Notes: generated from the sequence alone by a model not told the origin. Positions 51,363 through 60,148 are shown, numbered from the stretch's first letter. The stretch: 64,000 nucleotides of DNA from Halalkalicoccus jeotgali B3 (GCF_000196895.1 NC_014297.1:2554467-2618466); one strand, 5' to 3'. A program made the numbers and translations.

Positions 51363-51791
51363 ATGCTCTATCGCGATCTCGACGGCAGCGAAGCCGAGAG
51401 TCCGGAGGACCTCCGCGAACAGTACGAAACGGAGCTCGCCGGCGTGGTCGAGGCGGTCGGCGTTGCGGACGCCGCCGACGAAACGGGAATCGACCGGGAG
51501 CGACTCGACGCGCTCGTCGCGGGCGAGTCGCCCGAACTCACCGTCGAGGAGGCCTGTGAGATCCTTGCGCTCGAACCCGAGGAACCCGACGCCGAGATCG
51601 TCCGCGCGGAGGTCGAAGACCGCCTGCTTTTGGGGATGACGACCGCCGTCCTCGACGTCGATACCATCGCCGCGAACCTCGATGCGGACCTCTCGGGCAA
51701 GGAGGTCCACCAGCGCGTCGAGGGCCGCGCGCCGATGACGCTCGCCGAATACGCCGAGATCCACCACTTCATCGGGGAGCGAAAGCGATAA
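51363..51791 (+). CDS. DUF5791-type haloarchaeal protein
   Basis: Acidic protein of 142 residues, helical, beginning MLYRDLDGSEAESPEDLREQ. It contains VADAADETGIDRERLDALVAGESPELTVEEACEILAL, reminiscent of a Cro-type helix-turn-helix, and MTTAVLDVDTIAANLDADLSGKEVHQRVEGRAPMTLAEYAEI. I recognise it as the haloarchaeal DUF5791 family with no known function. It overlaps the following epimerase gene by one base, so they form a unit. Confidence 0.82.
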   Translation: MLYRDLDGSEAESPEDLREQYETELAGVVEAVGVADAADETGIDRERLDALVAGESPELTVEEACEILALEPEEPDAEIVRAEVEDRLLLGMTTAVLDVDTIAANLDADLSGKEVHQRVEGRAPMTLAEYAEIHHFIGERKR

Positions 51792-52669
51792 TGCGCGTCG
51801 CTATCCTCGGCTGTGGCTACGTCGGGCTCGAACTCGGAAGACAGCTCACCGCCCGCGGTCACGAGGTCCGGGGCGTGCGGCGCTCCGACGGAGGGGTCAG
51901 GGCGATCGAGGAGGCCGGTTTCCAGAGTGTCCGCGCCGACGTTACCGACCCCGAGGCGCTCTCCCGGGTGCCCGACGTCGACGCGATCGTCTTCGCCGCG
52001 AGCTCTGGCGGGCGCGATGCCGACGCCGCCCGCGAGATCTACGTCCGTGGGCTCGAAACCGCGATCGAGCAGTTTGCCGGGCGCGAACATCCACCCGAGC
52101 GGCTCGTCTACACCTCGAGTACCGGCGTCTACGGCGATCACGGCGGCGACTGGGTCGACGAGGCGACCCCCACGGAGCCGACCACCGAGAAGACACGCGT
52201 GCTCCGGGAGGCAGAAGAGATCGCGCTCGGCTCGCCCATCGAGGGCACTGTCGTCCGCTTTGCCGGGCTGTACGGGCCCGAGCGCTACCGCCTCGAACGC
52301 TACCTCGAGGGGCCGGTCACGGAGGGGTATCTGAACATGCTCCATCGGGACGACGCTGCGGGCGTGATCCGCTACCTTCTGGAGGAGGACCTCGCCCGGG
52401 GCGAGGTCGTGCTGGCGGTCGACGACGAGCCGGTCGGTAAGTGGGGCTTTGCCGACTGGCTGGCCGAGCAGTGTGGCCTGCCGGCGCCCCCCAAGGAGAC
52501 CAAGACCGAGCGCCTCTCGGAGCCGAACCTCTCGGAGCCCGCCCGGCGGCGCATCGAGACGAGCAAGCGCTGTTCGAACGCGAAACTCGGAGAACTGGGC
52601 TACGAGTTCTCGTATCCGACCTTCCGGGAGGGGTATCGTGAGGCGGTCACAGCTTATTCGAGCCGGTAG
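51791..52669 (+). CDS. NAD-dependent epimerase/dehydratase (YeeZ-type SDR)
   Basis: Atypical short-chain dehydrogenase, 292 aa. The NAD loop reads VAILGCGYVGLELG at residues 3-16, a GxGxxG variant like that of YeeZ-type proteins; LVYTSSTGVYGDHGGDW contains the Ser and Tyr of an SDR active site, with the lysine of YxxxK not certain. The C terminus ends YEFSYPTFREGY. Probable nucleotide-sugar or other NAD-linked oxidoreductase; substrate unknown. It starts directly after the DUF5791 gene. Confidence 0.85.
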   Translation: MRVAILGCGYVGLELGRQLTARGHEVRGVRRSDGGVRAIEEAGFQSVRADVTDPEALSRVPDVDAIVFAASSGGRDADAAREIYVRGLETAIEQFAGREHPPERLVYTSSTGVYGDHGGDWVDEATPTEPTTEKTRVLREAEEIALGSPIEGTVVRFAGLYGPERYRLERYLEGPVTEGYLNMLHRDDAAGVIRYLLEEDLARGEVVLAVDDEPVGKWGFADWLAEQCGLPAPPKETKTERLSEPNLSEPARRRIETSKRCSNAKLGELGYEFSYPTFREGYREAVTAYSSR

Positions 52670-52708
52670 GAGCAGACAGTATATTCGCCTCGCGCCGATA
52701 GTCACCCC

Positions 52709-53797
52709 ATGGCGACTGCAGACGGCACCTGGGCCTATCGGGACCGCTTCGGGGAGGAGTTCGGTCGAACCTACTTCCGCCGCTTTGGCGACGGCGTGGT
52801 CTCCAGTCTGGGGCTGGGGACCTATCTGGGCGAGCCGACCGACGCGGTCGATGCCGAGTACGAGGCGGCGATCACGGCGGCGCTCGAAAATGGCTGTAAC
52901 GTACTGGATACCGCGATCAACTACCGCCACCAGCGAAGCGAACGAGTCGTCGGACGGGCGCTCGCGGAGACGGACGTCGAGCGCGAAGCGGTACTGGTCG
53001 CGACCAAGGGTGGCTTCCTCCCGTTCGACGGCGAGCGCCCCGCCGACCCCGGCGAGTACGTCCGCGAGGAGTACGTCGAGAGCGGGATCGTTTCCCGCGA
53101 GGAACTGGTGCGGGGCAGCCACTGTATCGCCCCCGAGTTCATCGACGATCAGTTCGACCGGTCGCTGTCGAACCTCGGCGTCGAGACGATCGATCTCTAT
53201 TACGTCCACAACCCCGAAACGCAGCTAGAAGAGCGCTCCCGGGAAGCGGTGTACGACCGGCTCGAGGAGACCTTCACCCGCCTCGAGGAGCGCGTCGCCG
53301 CGGGCGACCTGCGCTACTACGGGGTCGCGACCTGGGACGCCTTCCGGGTCCACCCCGAACACGCGAAGTACCTCTCGCTGCCGGAGGTCGCCTCGCGAGC
53401 GCGGGCAGCGGCCAAAGGGGCTGGAAACACCGCGACTCACCTCCGGGCGATCCAACTGCCCTTCAACGTCCACATGGCCGACGCGTTCACCGTCGAGGCC
53501 CACGACGGGGCAGCGGGACCGGAGAGTGCACTCTGGTTCGCCCAGAACGCCGGGCTGAACGTCGTTGCAAGCGCGAGTCTCGGGCAGGGACAACTCGTCG
53601 AGGGGGTTCCCGAGTCGATCGCCGAGCGCTTGGAGGGCGAGTCGCCCGTCCAGAAGGCGATCAACTTCGCGCGAAGCGCGCCGGGGGTGACGAGTGCGCT
53701 CGTCGGGACGCGCTCGGTCGAACACGTCCGGACGAACCTCGAGGCCTGCGGGTTCGACCCGATGGGTGCCGACGCGTTCGACCGGGTCTTCGAGTGA
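52709..53797 (+). CDS. Aldo/keto reductase (long type)
   Basis: Aldo/keto reductase, 362 aa, longer than usual. The N-terminal ADGTWAYRDRFGEEFGRTYFRRFGDGVVSSLGLGTYLGEP precedes the core. Active-site residues are in CNVLDTAINYRHQRSE (Asp and Tyr), VLVATKGGFLP (Lys), and DLYYVHNPETQ (His). The C terminus VTSALVGTRSVEHVRTNLEA is the NADP-binding part. A long insertion (residues about 110-140, DGERPADPGEYVREEYVESG) distinguishes it from the shorter AKR at 44.3 kb. Substrate unknown. Confidence 0.9.
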   Translation: MATADGTWAYRDRFGEEFGRTYFRRFGDGVVSSLGLGTYLGEPTDAVDAEYEAAITAALENGCNVLDTAINYRHQRSERVVGRALAETDVEREAVLVATKGGFLPFDGERPADPGEYVREEYVESGIVSREELVRGSHCIAPEFIDDQFDRSLSNLGVETIDLYYVHNPETQLEERSREAVYDRLEETFTRLEERVAAGDLRYYGVATWDAFRVHPEHAKYLSLPEVASRARAAAKGAGNTATHLRAIQLPFNVHMADAFTVEAHDGAAGPESALWFAQNAGLNVVASASLGQGQLVEGVPESIAERLEGESPVQKAINFARSAPGVTSALVGTRSVEHVRTNLEACGFDPMGADAFDRVFE

Positions 53798-53811
53798 GTC
53801 CGTCGGGGCGA

Positions 53812-55560
53812 TTACGCGAACCGCGAGAGGTCCACGCCCGCGACCCGACCGGCCTCGCACGCCGAGTCGTAGGGACGACCGACGACGACGTCGCCCGCCG
53901 TCGACGTCCCGAGCCCCGGGATCGCCGTGAGTTCGTCCATCGTTGCCTCGTTGACGTCGAGCGGGTACGGAACGCCCGTCACCGATCGGTAGCCGTGATC
54001 GACGATCGCGACGTCCATCGCGCTCCCGAGTTCGTGCTCGCCGGGCACCCCGATCAGAAGCGAGTAGGTGCCAAGTTGGCGCCCGAAGGTCCGGCCGTTC
54101 TCGTGGTACTCCATGTGAACGTCCTCCAAGACGGTTCCTGCGGGCGCGACCCGCTTGAGCATCGGGTTGTCGATCTCCTCGCGCACCTCGCGCTTGTAGG
54201 GTTTGAATTGTCGTTTGTGCTCGCGAGCGATGTCCGCCCCCGTCTCGGCCATCTCCGTGCCCGCAAAGGCCATCACCTGCCGGATGTTGATCCGCCGGAC
54301 CATCAGCCCCTCGTCGTAGACGTCCTTGAGAAACCGCTTGTTGTGCTCGTAGGTCTCGGGTCGCTCGCCCATCAAGCCGTGGACGAGGTTGATCCCCGGA
54401 AGCAGCTTGGGGAGGCGGTCGCCCGCCTCCTCGCCGTGGGACGGCCCCAGTACTCGGTCTCGTGGCAGGGCCGCTCGACCGTCCGAGGCGCGTCGCGCCT
54501 CGCTTCCCTCGCCCGGTCGCCACCCCCCCTCCTCATTGACCACTCGAACGGCCTCCAAACATTCCTCGGCGCTCACGAGCAGGTTGTTCTCCTCCTGGAC
54601 GACGGGGTCAGCACTCTCTAATCCAAATGCTGCCGTGTCGCCGGGCGTGTTGTGCTCGGCGATGATCCTAATCCCCTCGCGCGATTTCTCGGGGTACTCG
54701 ACGATCGTCACGGGGTTCATGTTGTCCAGATGGAGCGTCCCGAGATCCGGCACCGCCTCGCGGATCCCGCCGTAAAGCTCTCTGAGAGCGTCGGGGTTTG
54801 GCGCTTCGCCGTCGCCACCGAACGCGAGGATGTCGGCTTGGCGGCCCAGCCGGAAGTGCCGGGCGCCCCGCTCGGAGAGGTTCGAGACCTCGCTTACGAC
54901 CGACTCTGCGCTACGGAACGTTGGATTGCCGTACAGCGGCTCGGTACAGAACGAACACCGGTAGGCACAGCCTCTCGACGTTTCCATCTCGCAGATGAGG
55001 TAGTCGGGGTGGTTGGGGTGCTGTTCGATCACGAACGCGCCCTTCCGGCTCCAGCGGTCGATCTCGCGGTTGTCGCGCATCCGATCGCCAAAGCCCTCCA
55101 GTCCGGAGGCGACCAGATCGTGGGCGGCGGCCTCGACGTCGCCCTTCGCGACGAAGTCGTAATCGAGGTCCTTTCGCTCCATGTCCTGGGCGCCGGCGTT
55201 CTCCTCACCGACGCCGAACTTCACGGGCCCGCCCATCAGACTCGTTCCGCGAGCGACCCACGCCAGTTTCTTCACCTCGTCGGGCTCGGCGGGCGTGCCC
55301 CCGACGTAGTTTCCGGGGACGGTCATCCCGCCGATGTAGACCATGAGGTCCGCCTCCTCGATGTCGCGCCATTTCGCCTTGTCCTCGCGCAGTTCGTCGA
55401 TCGTGTGGTAGGTGACGTTTTCGAGGGAGACGCCCGCGTCGACGAGCGCGCCCGCGGTGTACCGGGGGTACGTCGAGATGTAGGGCGGCACGCCGAAGTG
55501 CGCCGGCTCGTCGACGTAGCCGTCGACGAGCGTCACCGAGAGTTCGGAGGGGTCGGTCAT
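53812..55560 (-). CDS. Radical SAM protein (with in-frame insert)
   Basis: Radical SAM enzyme, 582 aa. The [4Fe-4S]-binding motif is Cys198-x3-Cys202-x2-Cys205 (SRGCAYRCSFCTEP). The N-terminal region (residues 1-190) looks like the cobalamin-binding-like fold of B12/radical SAM proteins, and the C terminus has a helix-hairpin-helix (TAIPGLGTSTAGDVVVG). Residues about 351-376 (EGSEARRASDGRAALPRDRV) are unlike the rest: Arg-rich and of atypical composition, and the DNA holds a perfect palindrome. That insert splits no known motif. Substrate unknown. The start is the ATG before TDPSELSV. Confidence 0.88.
   Translation of the reverse strand: MTDPSELSVTLVDGYVDEPAHFGVPPYISTYPRYTAGALVDAGVSLENVTYHTIDELREDKAKWRDIEEADLMVYIGGMTVPGNYVGGTPAEPDEVKKLAWVARGTSLMGGPVKFGVGEENAGAQDMERKDLDYDFVAKGDVEAAAHDLVASGLEGFGDRMRDNREIDRWSRKGAFVIEQHPNHPDYLICEMETSRGCAYRCSFCTEPLYGNPTFRSAESVVSEVSNLSERGARHFRLGRQADILAFGGDGEAPNPDALRELYGGIREAVPDLGTLHLDNMNPVTIVEYPEKSREGIRIIAEHNTPGDTAAFGLESADPVVQEENNLLVSAEECLEAVRVVNEEGGWRPGEGSEARRASDGRAALPRDRVLGPSHGEEAGDRLPKLLPGINLVHGLMGERPETYEHNKRFLKDVYDEGLMVRRINIRQVMAFAGTEMAETGADIAREHKRQFKPYKREVREEIDNPMLKRVAPAGTVLEDVHMEYHENGRTFGRQLGTYSLLIGVPGEHELGSAMDVAIVDHGYRSVTGVPYPLDVNEATMDELTAIPGLGTSTAGDVVVGRPYDSACEAGRVAGVDLSRFA
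54433..54510. repeat. In-frame insert in the radical SAM gene with palindrome
   Basis: About 78 bases that encode residues 351-376. At 54484-54502 CGAGGCGC and GCGCCTCG form a perfect 8-bp inverted repeat with a 3-base loop. The encoded Arg/Ala/Ser-rich segment looks unrelated to the flanks (VVNEEGGWRPG and LPKLLPGINL). The length, a multiple of three, keeps the frame. Such short palindromic inserts in coding regions recur in haloarchaeal genomes as far as I recall. Confidence 0.5.
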
Positions 55561-55592
55561 ATCCGTCCTAGCCACCCGAGCGACAAAAGCCG

Positions 55593-56084
55593 TTACACCC
55601 GACGGAACTCGAGTTCGTCCGCCGCGGTGTCGACGATCGCCACCGTCCGGTGCTCGTCGGGGACGGTCGGAAAGTGCGCGCCGGGGTTGATCACAGTCGT
55701 CTCGCCGACCGGCCGCTCCTCGCGCTCGTGGTGGTGACCGTAACAGACGTAGTCGTACTCGCCCGACTCGGCGTAGTCTTCGATCTCCGCCTTCGATTCG
55801 CCGTGGAGCATTGCGAAACGCTTCCCGCCGAGTTCGAGGGCGGCAAACCGGCCGTGGAGTTCGCCCCCGATCGCCTCGAAGCCCGCCTCGAGACCCGCGA
55901 CCTCGCCGTCGTTGTTCCCGAGCACGCCGTGAATCGAAAACCCCTCGAAAAAGGGGAGCACGGGCGGGGCAACGAAGTCTCCACAGTGAAGCAGCGTCTC
56001 GACACCTGCCTCGCGAAACAGGGCGGTCATGCGCTCTACGGCCGCGACGTTGTCGTGGGTATCGGCAATGATCCCGACTCGCAT
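55593..56084 (-). CDS. Metallophosphoesterase (MJ0936/YfcE type)
   Basis: Calcineurin-like phosphoesterase, 163 aa, single domain. Metal motifs are GIIADTHDN (Asp and His), HCGDF (Gly-Asp), LGNNDGE (Asn-Asp), LHGES and CYGHHHEREE (GHTH-like), all in family order. Enzymes of this type hydrolyse small phosphodiesters and are often housekeeping. The start ATG gives MRVGIIADTHDN, with no signal peptide. It converges on nothing within 30 bases; the radical SAM gene follows on the same strand. Confidence 0.93.
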   Translation of the reverse strand: MRVGIIADTHDNVAAVERMTALFREAGVETLLHCGDFVAPPVLPFFEGFSIHGVLGNNDGEVAGLEAGFEAIGGELHGRFAALELGGKRFAMLHGESKAEIEDYAESGEYDYVCYGHHHEREERPVGETTVINPGAHFPTVPDEHRTVAIVDTAADELEFRRV

Positions 56085-56157
56085 ACCGACCGATCGGCCC
56101 GCGGCGACTTATGCCCTACCCACGGCATTGATAATCGCGGCGACCCTACACGCTTGC

Positions 56158-56316
56158 ATGCCCGCGACCCTCGAAGTCGTCTGCACCGACGACGACTGCG
56201 AACTCGACATGTTCGAACTCCACTACACCTACGACATGCCCGACGACGTCGGCGTCGGGGACTTCGCGTGTCCGTACTGCGGCGGGGTCGACTGTCTCGA
56301 AGCCGTCGAACTATGA
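56158..56316 (+). CDS. Small Cys-rich (zinc ribbon) protein
   Basis: Protein of 52 residues: MPATLEVVCTDDDCELDMFE and so on, with Cys9, Cys14, Cys38, Cys41 and Cys46. The pair Cys38-Cys41 (CPYC) with Cys9-Cys14 could hold zinc. It resembles a conserved small haloarchaeal family (possibly DUF7559). Its stop overlaps the Hsp20 start by ATGA, so the two are translationally coupled. Function unknown. Confidence 0.7.
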   Translation: MPATLEVVCTDDDCELDMFELHYTYDMPDDVGVGDFACPYCGGVDCLEAVEL

Positions 56317-56777
56317 GCATGAAGGTCTGGGAGATCGGTAAGTCGGTCGGCAACCACGTTGCAGAAAGTGTCGGGCGGGTCTCGAGTCGCATCCAGGAGT
56401 CCCGGCCACTCGCGGCCGACCTCCTCGAGAGCGACGAGGCCTACCTCGCCGTCTTCGACGCACCGGGGGTCTCCAGTGGCGACGTCCAGGTCCGGTTCTC
56501 GAACGGCGAGGTGCTCGTCCGACTCGAGCGCTTTCGCGAGTTCCACGACGGGTTCGAGATGCGCCTGCCCGGCCGGGGGCTCTCGCTCGACGGCAGCGTC
56601 CGGCTCCCCGAGGGCGCCGCCATCGACGCTGAGGCCGCTACCGCGACGCTGAAGGAAAACGGCACACTCCACGTGCGCATCCCCAAGGGCGAAAGCGACG
56701 CCACGACGGTCACGATCGAGGACACCGAATCGATCGACGCCGAACCCGACGGGCGAAGCGACGACACCCCGGTCTAG
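56313..56777 (+). CDS. Hsp20/alpha-crystallin family small heat-shock protein
   Basis: Hsp20-type protein, 154 aa. The alpha-crystallin domain spans about residues 40-130: DLLESDEAYLAVFDAPGVSSGDVQVRFSNGEVLVRLER, with the EMRLPGRGLSLDGSVRLPEGAAIDAEAATATLKENGTLHVRIPK strand set. N- and C-terminal parts are short and acidic. It should bind unfolding proteins; it is coupled to the tiny zinc-ribbon gene. The last base of its stop lies at 56777, four bases into the convergent FAD oxidoreductase gene end. Confidence 0.9.
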   Translation: MSMKVWEIGKSVGNHVAESVGRVSSRIQESRPLAADLLESDEAYLAVFDAPGVSSGDVQVRFSNGEVLVRLERFREFHDGFEMRLPGRGLSLDGSVRLPEGAAIDAEAATATLKENGTLHVRIPKGESDATTVTIEDTESIDAEPDGRSDDTPV

Positions 56778-57871
56778 AGGACCATCCCCTCGACGATCGG
56801 GAACTCCTCCTCGCCGGTAAAGCGCGTCGGATCGAACGCCTCGATCCCGGGACCGCCACGCACCTCGCGAGCGATGAGCTCTCCGAGTGCCGGCGCGCGC
56901 ATGAACCCGTGGCCCTGCCAGCCGGTCGCGACGTACAGGTCCTCGGCGAGCCAGCCGAGTAGGGGATCTCCGTCGGGCGTGGCGGTACACAGCCCCGCCC
57001 ACGCCCGCGCGACGCTCAGCTCCCTTTCGAATCGCTCGCTCGCCCGTTCGAGCGCCGACGAGACGAACGTCCCGTCGGCCTCGCGGGTCCACTCGTCGGG
57101 ATCGCTCTCGACATCCTCGGTGCCGTCGCCAACGAGCAGCCCGTCGGGATGGGGGCGGAAATAAAACCCCGCGCTCGCGTCGTAGCCCATCGACGTCTCG
57201 ACGGTCTCGGCGGTCGTCAGCGCCTGCACCCGGTAGGGCTTCATCGCGATCCGGTGGCCGGCGTTTTCGAGGACCCGTTTCGTGTATGCGCCCGCCGCGA
57301 CGACCACCGTTTCGAAGCGCTCGCGCCCGCCGTCGGCCCGTATCCCGCCTTCCGCGAGTGCCGCGGGCGTGTCCGTCCTGATCTCGGCACCCGCCGCGCG
57401 TGCCGTTGTGGCCATCGCCTCGGCGTAGGTCGACGGGTCCGTCCAGCCCGCGTTCCGGGCGATGGCGGCCACGCCGACGTCCTCGGTCGCGATGGCCGGG
57501 GCGAGGGCCGCGAGGGCCGTCCGGTCGAGCAGCCGGGCGTCGATCCCGTGCGAGCGCATCCCGGCGACCTGCTCGCGGATCGCCTCGGCCCGCCGGTCGT
57601 CGTCCGCGCGGGCGAACCAGACGTAGGGGGTCTCGTGGAACGCGAAGCCGCGCTCGCCCGAAAACGCTCGAAAGCGCTCGATCGCCCGCCGCCCGATCCG
57701 CGCGTCGACGTCCTCGGCATAGGCGTCGTACAGTACGCCCGCCGCCCGGCCCGTACTTCCCGACCCGACCTCGCCGCGCTCGAAAACGGTCACGTCCTCG
57801 CCGGCACTCGCGAGGTCGGCCGCGGCCGTGAGTCCGACCGCCCCGCCGCCGATCACCGCGATCCGTTCCAT
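56774..57871 (-). CDS. FAD-dependent oxidoreductase (DAO family)
   Basis: D-amino-acid-oxidase-type flavoprotein, 365 aa. The FAD motif is VIGGGAVGLTAAADL at residues 5-19; the conserved second part is GYDASAGFYFRPHPDGLLVGDG, and the C-terminal TPDGDPLLGWLAEDLYVATGWQGHGFM, typical of glycine/sarcosine oxidases and related enzymes. It probably oxidises an amino acid or other amine. The start ATG gives MERIAVIGGG. It overlaps Hsp20 by four bases in convergent orientation. Substrate unknown. Confidence 0.9.
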   Translation of the reverse strand: MERIAVIGGGAVGLTAAADLASAGEDVTVFERGEVGSGSTGRAAGVLYDAYAEDVDARIGRRAIERFRAFSGERGFAFHETPYVWFARADDDRRAEAIREQVAGMRSHGIDARLLDRTALAALAPAIATEDVGVAAIARNAGWTDPSTYAEAMATTARAAGAEIRTDTPAALAEGGIRADGGRERFETVVVAAGAYTKRVLENAGHRIAMKPYRVQALTTAETVETSMGYDASAGFYFRPHPDGLLVGDGTEDVESDPDEWTREADGTFVSSALERASERFERELSVARAWAGLCTATPDGDPLLGWLAEDLYVATGWQGHGFMRAPALGELIAREVRGGPGIEAFDPTRFTGEEEFPIVEGMVL

Positions 57872-57915
57872 GGGCCCCGTCCGCACGCCGGGTACTTGAC
57901 TCTCGTCCCGACGGA

Positions 57916-58693
57916 TTACAGGAACGTACCGATCCCGCGGGCGGGATAGCCGACGACCGTGTCCGCGCCCGCCTCCCGCAGGGTCGCGACCTGCTCGGCG
58001 ACCGCTTCGGGGGTACCGACGAGCGCGAAGTCGCCGCTGGCCGCGAGCAACACCTCGCGGGCGCGGCCGGGTCGCGCTCGCGTCCGTCGGCGCACCCTCG
58101 GGCAGCGCGCGGGCGACCGGCCGCCTACGGGCGACGTAGGCACCCAGCGCGTCGAGCACCGCCTCAGGGGCGTCGGTCAACACGGTCGGGGCGTAGACGG
58201 CGATCTCCCCCGAGAAGCCCGCGGCCCGGAGCGCCCGGATGTCGTGGGTCGTCGAACGGCCCAGCAGTTCGAACTGGGTCGCGCCGGTCGCCAGCGCGAG
58301 GCGCTCGACGCCCTCGGTGCCGACCCACGCCCCCGACGCTCCCTCGACGGCCGCGCCGAGTCGTGGTGCGAGCGCTTTGTTCCGTTCGTCCTCGCTCAGA
58401 TAGGCACCGTGGCCCGCGACGAGCACCCGGTCGACACCCTCGGGGATCCCGTCGAGCAGCGAGTCGTCGCCAAGCGGGTCGAACCCGTCGGCCCGGACTG
58501 GCGTCGTGAGGTAGACCTCCTTTTCGCTTGCGAGCGTTTCGAGCACGTCCGAATCGGGGAGGTGCTCGCGCCCCTCGTAGTCGATCACGACCGTCCCGAC
58601 GGGGAGATCGAGCCCGCGGGCGGGGTCGCACTCGGCGGGCTTGAGTGCGGCGGCGTCGAGGCCCGTCGCGTCCACCGGCGTTCCGGTCAGCAT
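57916..58693 (-). pseudogene. Luciferase-like/DUF7388-type gene, frameshifted near its 3' end
   Basis: The 5' part (from ATG 58693, preceded by GGAGGAGGCG) encodes a long, acidic protein (LTGTPVDATGLDAAALKPAE, then YEGREHLPDSDVLETL and onward to VLDALGAYVARRRPVARALPEGAPTDA). After ATRPRPR it runs into Arg-rich nonsense. The expected end AREVLLAASGDFALVGTPEA to GIGTFL lies one base over. The switch falls at about 58060-58085 in a GC-rich stretch and equals one extra base or a two-base loss. The family resembles luciferase-like/DUF7388 proteins. Either a broken gene or a sequencing slip in a GC-rich run. Confidence 0.6.
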
Positions 58694-58826
58694 CGCCTCC
58701 TCCGAGACCCCGTTCACGGTCGGAGGGAACCGCGATTCCCCGCGGCCCGCGCGGGTCGTCGTGTCGGCGTCGGTGCGGTCATATCCGCTCGTAGGGAGAC
58801 TGGGCCGCAAAAGCGTGTCGTTCGCT

Positions 58827-59408
58827 CTATCCGTAGGATTCGGGATCGAGGCGCTCGGGTGCGCGCCAGTCGGTGACGAGTTCGAGAAACTGGACGACGA
58901 TCCGTCCGGTTGCCCCCCAGACGGTGTAGCCACCGACGCGGAAGTAGTGGATGACGATCTCGCCGTAGTAGGGGTGCTCGCGGCGTTCGAGTTCGTGGTT
59001 CGCGTCGTTGACGAGCCCCGCGATCGGGAGGACGGCGATCTCCGCGACCTCGCGGTCGTTGGGCTCGTAGGTCCGGTCGGGAATCTCGACGACGAAGGGC
59101 GTGATCGAGAACTCCGTTACGGTGCGGATGTCGTCAAGTTGGCCGACGTACCCGACCTCCTCCTCGCGAAGGCCGATCTCCTCGTGTCCCTCCCGCAGCG
59201 CGGTCGCGTAGATGTCCGCGTCGTACGTTTCGCGTCCGCCACCGGGAAAGCTCATCTGGCCCGGGTGATCCGAGAGGTCCTCGGCCCGTTTGGTAAACAG
59301 CACGTGTGGTCCCTCGGCCCGACGGACAACCGGAACGAGCACCGCCGCCTCGCGCTCCTCGCCCGTGACCCGTCGCGGCTCCCGTCCGGCGACCCGACTG
59401 AGGTCCAT
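58827..59408 (-). CDS. NUDIX hydrolase, CoA pyrophosphatase type
   Basis: NUDIX enzyme of 193 residues. The box is at about residues 56-80 (PGGGRETYDADIYATALREG then HEEIGL), with REGHEE carrying the metal ligands. LFTKRAEDLSDHPGQMSFPGGG is the UPF0035 motif that identifies CoA pyrophosphatases, which cleave CoA to 3',5'-ADP and phosphopantetheine. The C-terminal extension (YYGEIVIHYFRVGGYTVWGATGRIVVQFL) completes the fold. Start ATG before DLSRVAG. Confidence 0.92.
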   Translation of the reverse strand: MDLSRVAGREPRRVTGEEREAAVLVPVVRRAEGPHVLFTKRAEDLSDHPGQMSFPGGGRETYDADIYATALREGHEEIGLREEEVGYVGQLDDIRTVTEFSITPFVVEIPDRTYEPNDREVAEIAVLPIAGLVNDANHELERREHPYYGEIVIHYFRVGGYTVWGATGRIVVQFLELVTDWRAPERLDPESYG

Positions 59409-59431
59409 TGGTGGTTCTATCGGCTCGTGGA

Positions 59432-59839
59432 TTATAGCCGTTCTTGCTCGCCTTCACGGACCGCACTCGCGTCGACCGGCGCCCACGCCTCCAGATCGTA
59501 GCTCACCTCCCGTGCCAGCTCGGTGTCCTCCTCGGCCGCCAGCGCCGCCAGCACCGCCTCGCCTGCCGCCTCGCGGTCGACCTCGCGGTCGGGAGCCTCG
59601 AGGATGTGCGGCAGGTCGCTTGCACCCTCGGGCAGCGTCGGGAACGCGGCGGGTCCCGCAAGCACCAGCCCGTCGTGTTCGACCAGTGCGTACGTCGAAA
59701 GCGCCGCCTCGATGCGCCCCTCGGGACCGGCTTCCTCGTCGCGCCGGAAGGCCAGTTCCGAGCGTGCGCGAGCCAGTTCCTCGCGCGTCAGTGCCCCGAA
59801 GAGGTCACAGATCCCCGCGAGTTCGTCGTCCGTGAGCAT
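59432..59839 (-). CDS. DUF7109-like haloarchaeal protein
   Basis: Acidic, helical protein of 135 residues starting MLTDDELAGICDLFGALTREELARARSELAFRRDEEAGPEGRIE. The C-terminal part (EAPDREVDREAAGEAVLAALAAEEDTELAREV and so on) is helical too. I recall similar haloarchaeal proteins (DUF7109-like) that may have an HTH at the start. Function unknown. It is upstream of the NUDIX gene on the same strand, with a 23-base gap. Confidence 0.72.
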   Translation of the reverse strand: MLTDDELAGICDLFGALTREELARARSELAFRRDEEAGPEGRIEAALSTYALVEHDGLVLAGPAAFPTLPEGASDLPHILEAPDREVDREAAGEAVLAALAAEEDTELAREVSYDLEAWAPVDASAVREGEQERL

Positions 59840-59912
59840 GGGCCGCCTATCGAGCGCCGCGGTGAAGAACCCCCGACACAACGGCTTTGTTCCCCTCGTC
59901 CCTGTCCCCGCT

Positions 59913-60143
59913 ATGGACGACACCGCACTCCTGGCCGCGCTCGGCGAGGTCGAACCCGCGAGCGCCGGGCGGATCGCCGCCGTCCTCGGGGCCGAACACG
60001 CCGCGGTCGCCGGACGCCTCGAGGACCTCGAGCGCGCGGGGCGGGTCAGACGCGAGGATGGAGAGTGGCGCCTCGCCGAGGATCCGCGCCTCGATTCGAG
60101 CGCCGAGCAGATGGCCGATCGCCTCGGGCGCGAGCGCCGGTAG
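59913..60143 (+). CDS. Small winged-helix protein
   Basis: Protein of 76 residues: MDDTALLAALGEVEPASAGRIAAVLGAEHAAVAGRLEDLERAGRVRREDGEWRLAEDP and so on. A three-helix HTH (AGRIAAVLGAEHAAVAGRLEDL) is followed by two short strands of a wing (GRVRREDGEWRL). It is a MarR/ArsR-like minimal transcription regulator or DNA-binding module. It has no ligand domain. Convergent with the glycosyltransferase gene, five bases apart. Confidence 0.8.
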   Translation: MDDTALLAALGEVEPASAGRIAAVLGAEHAAVAGRLEDLERAGRVRREDGEWRLAEDPRLDSSAEQMADRLGRERR

Positions 60144-60148
60144 CCCGC

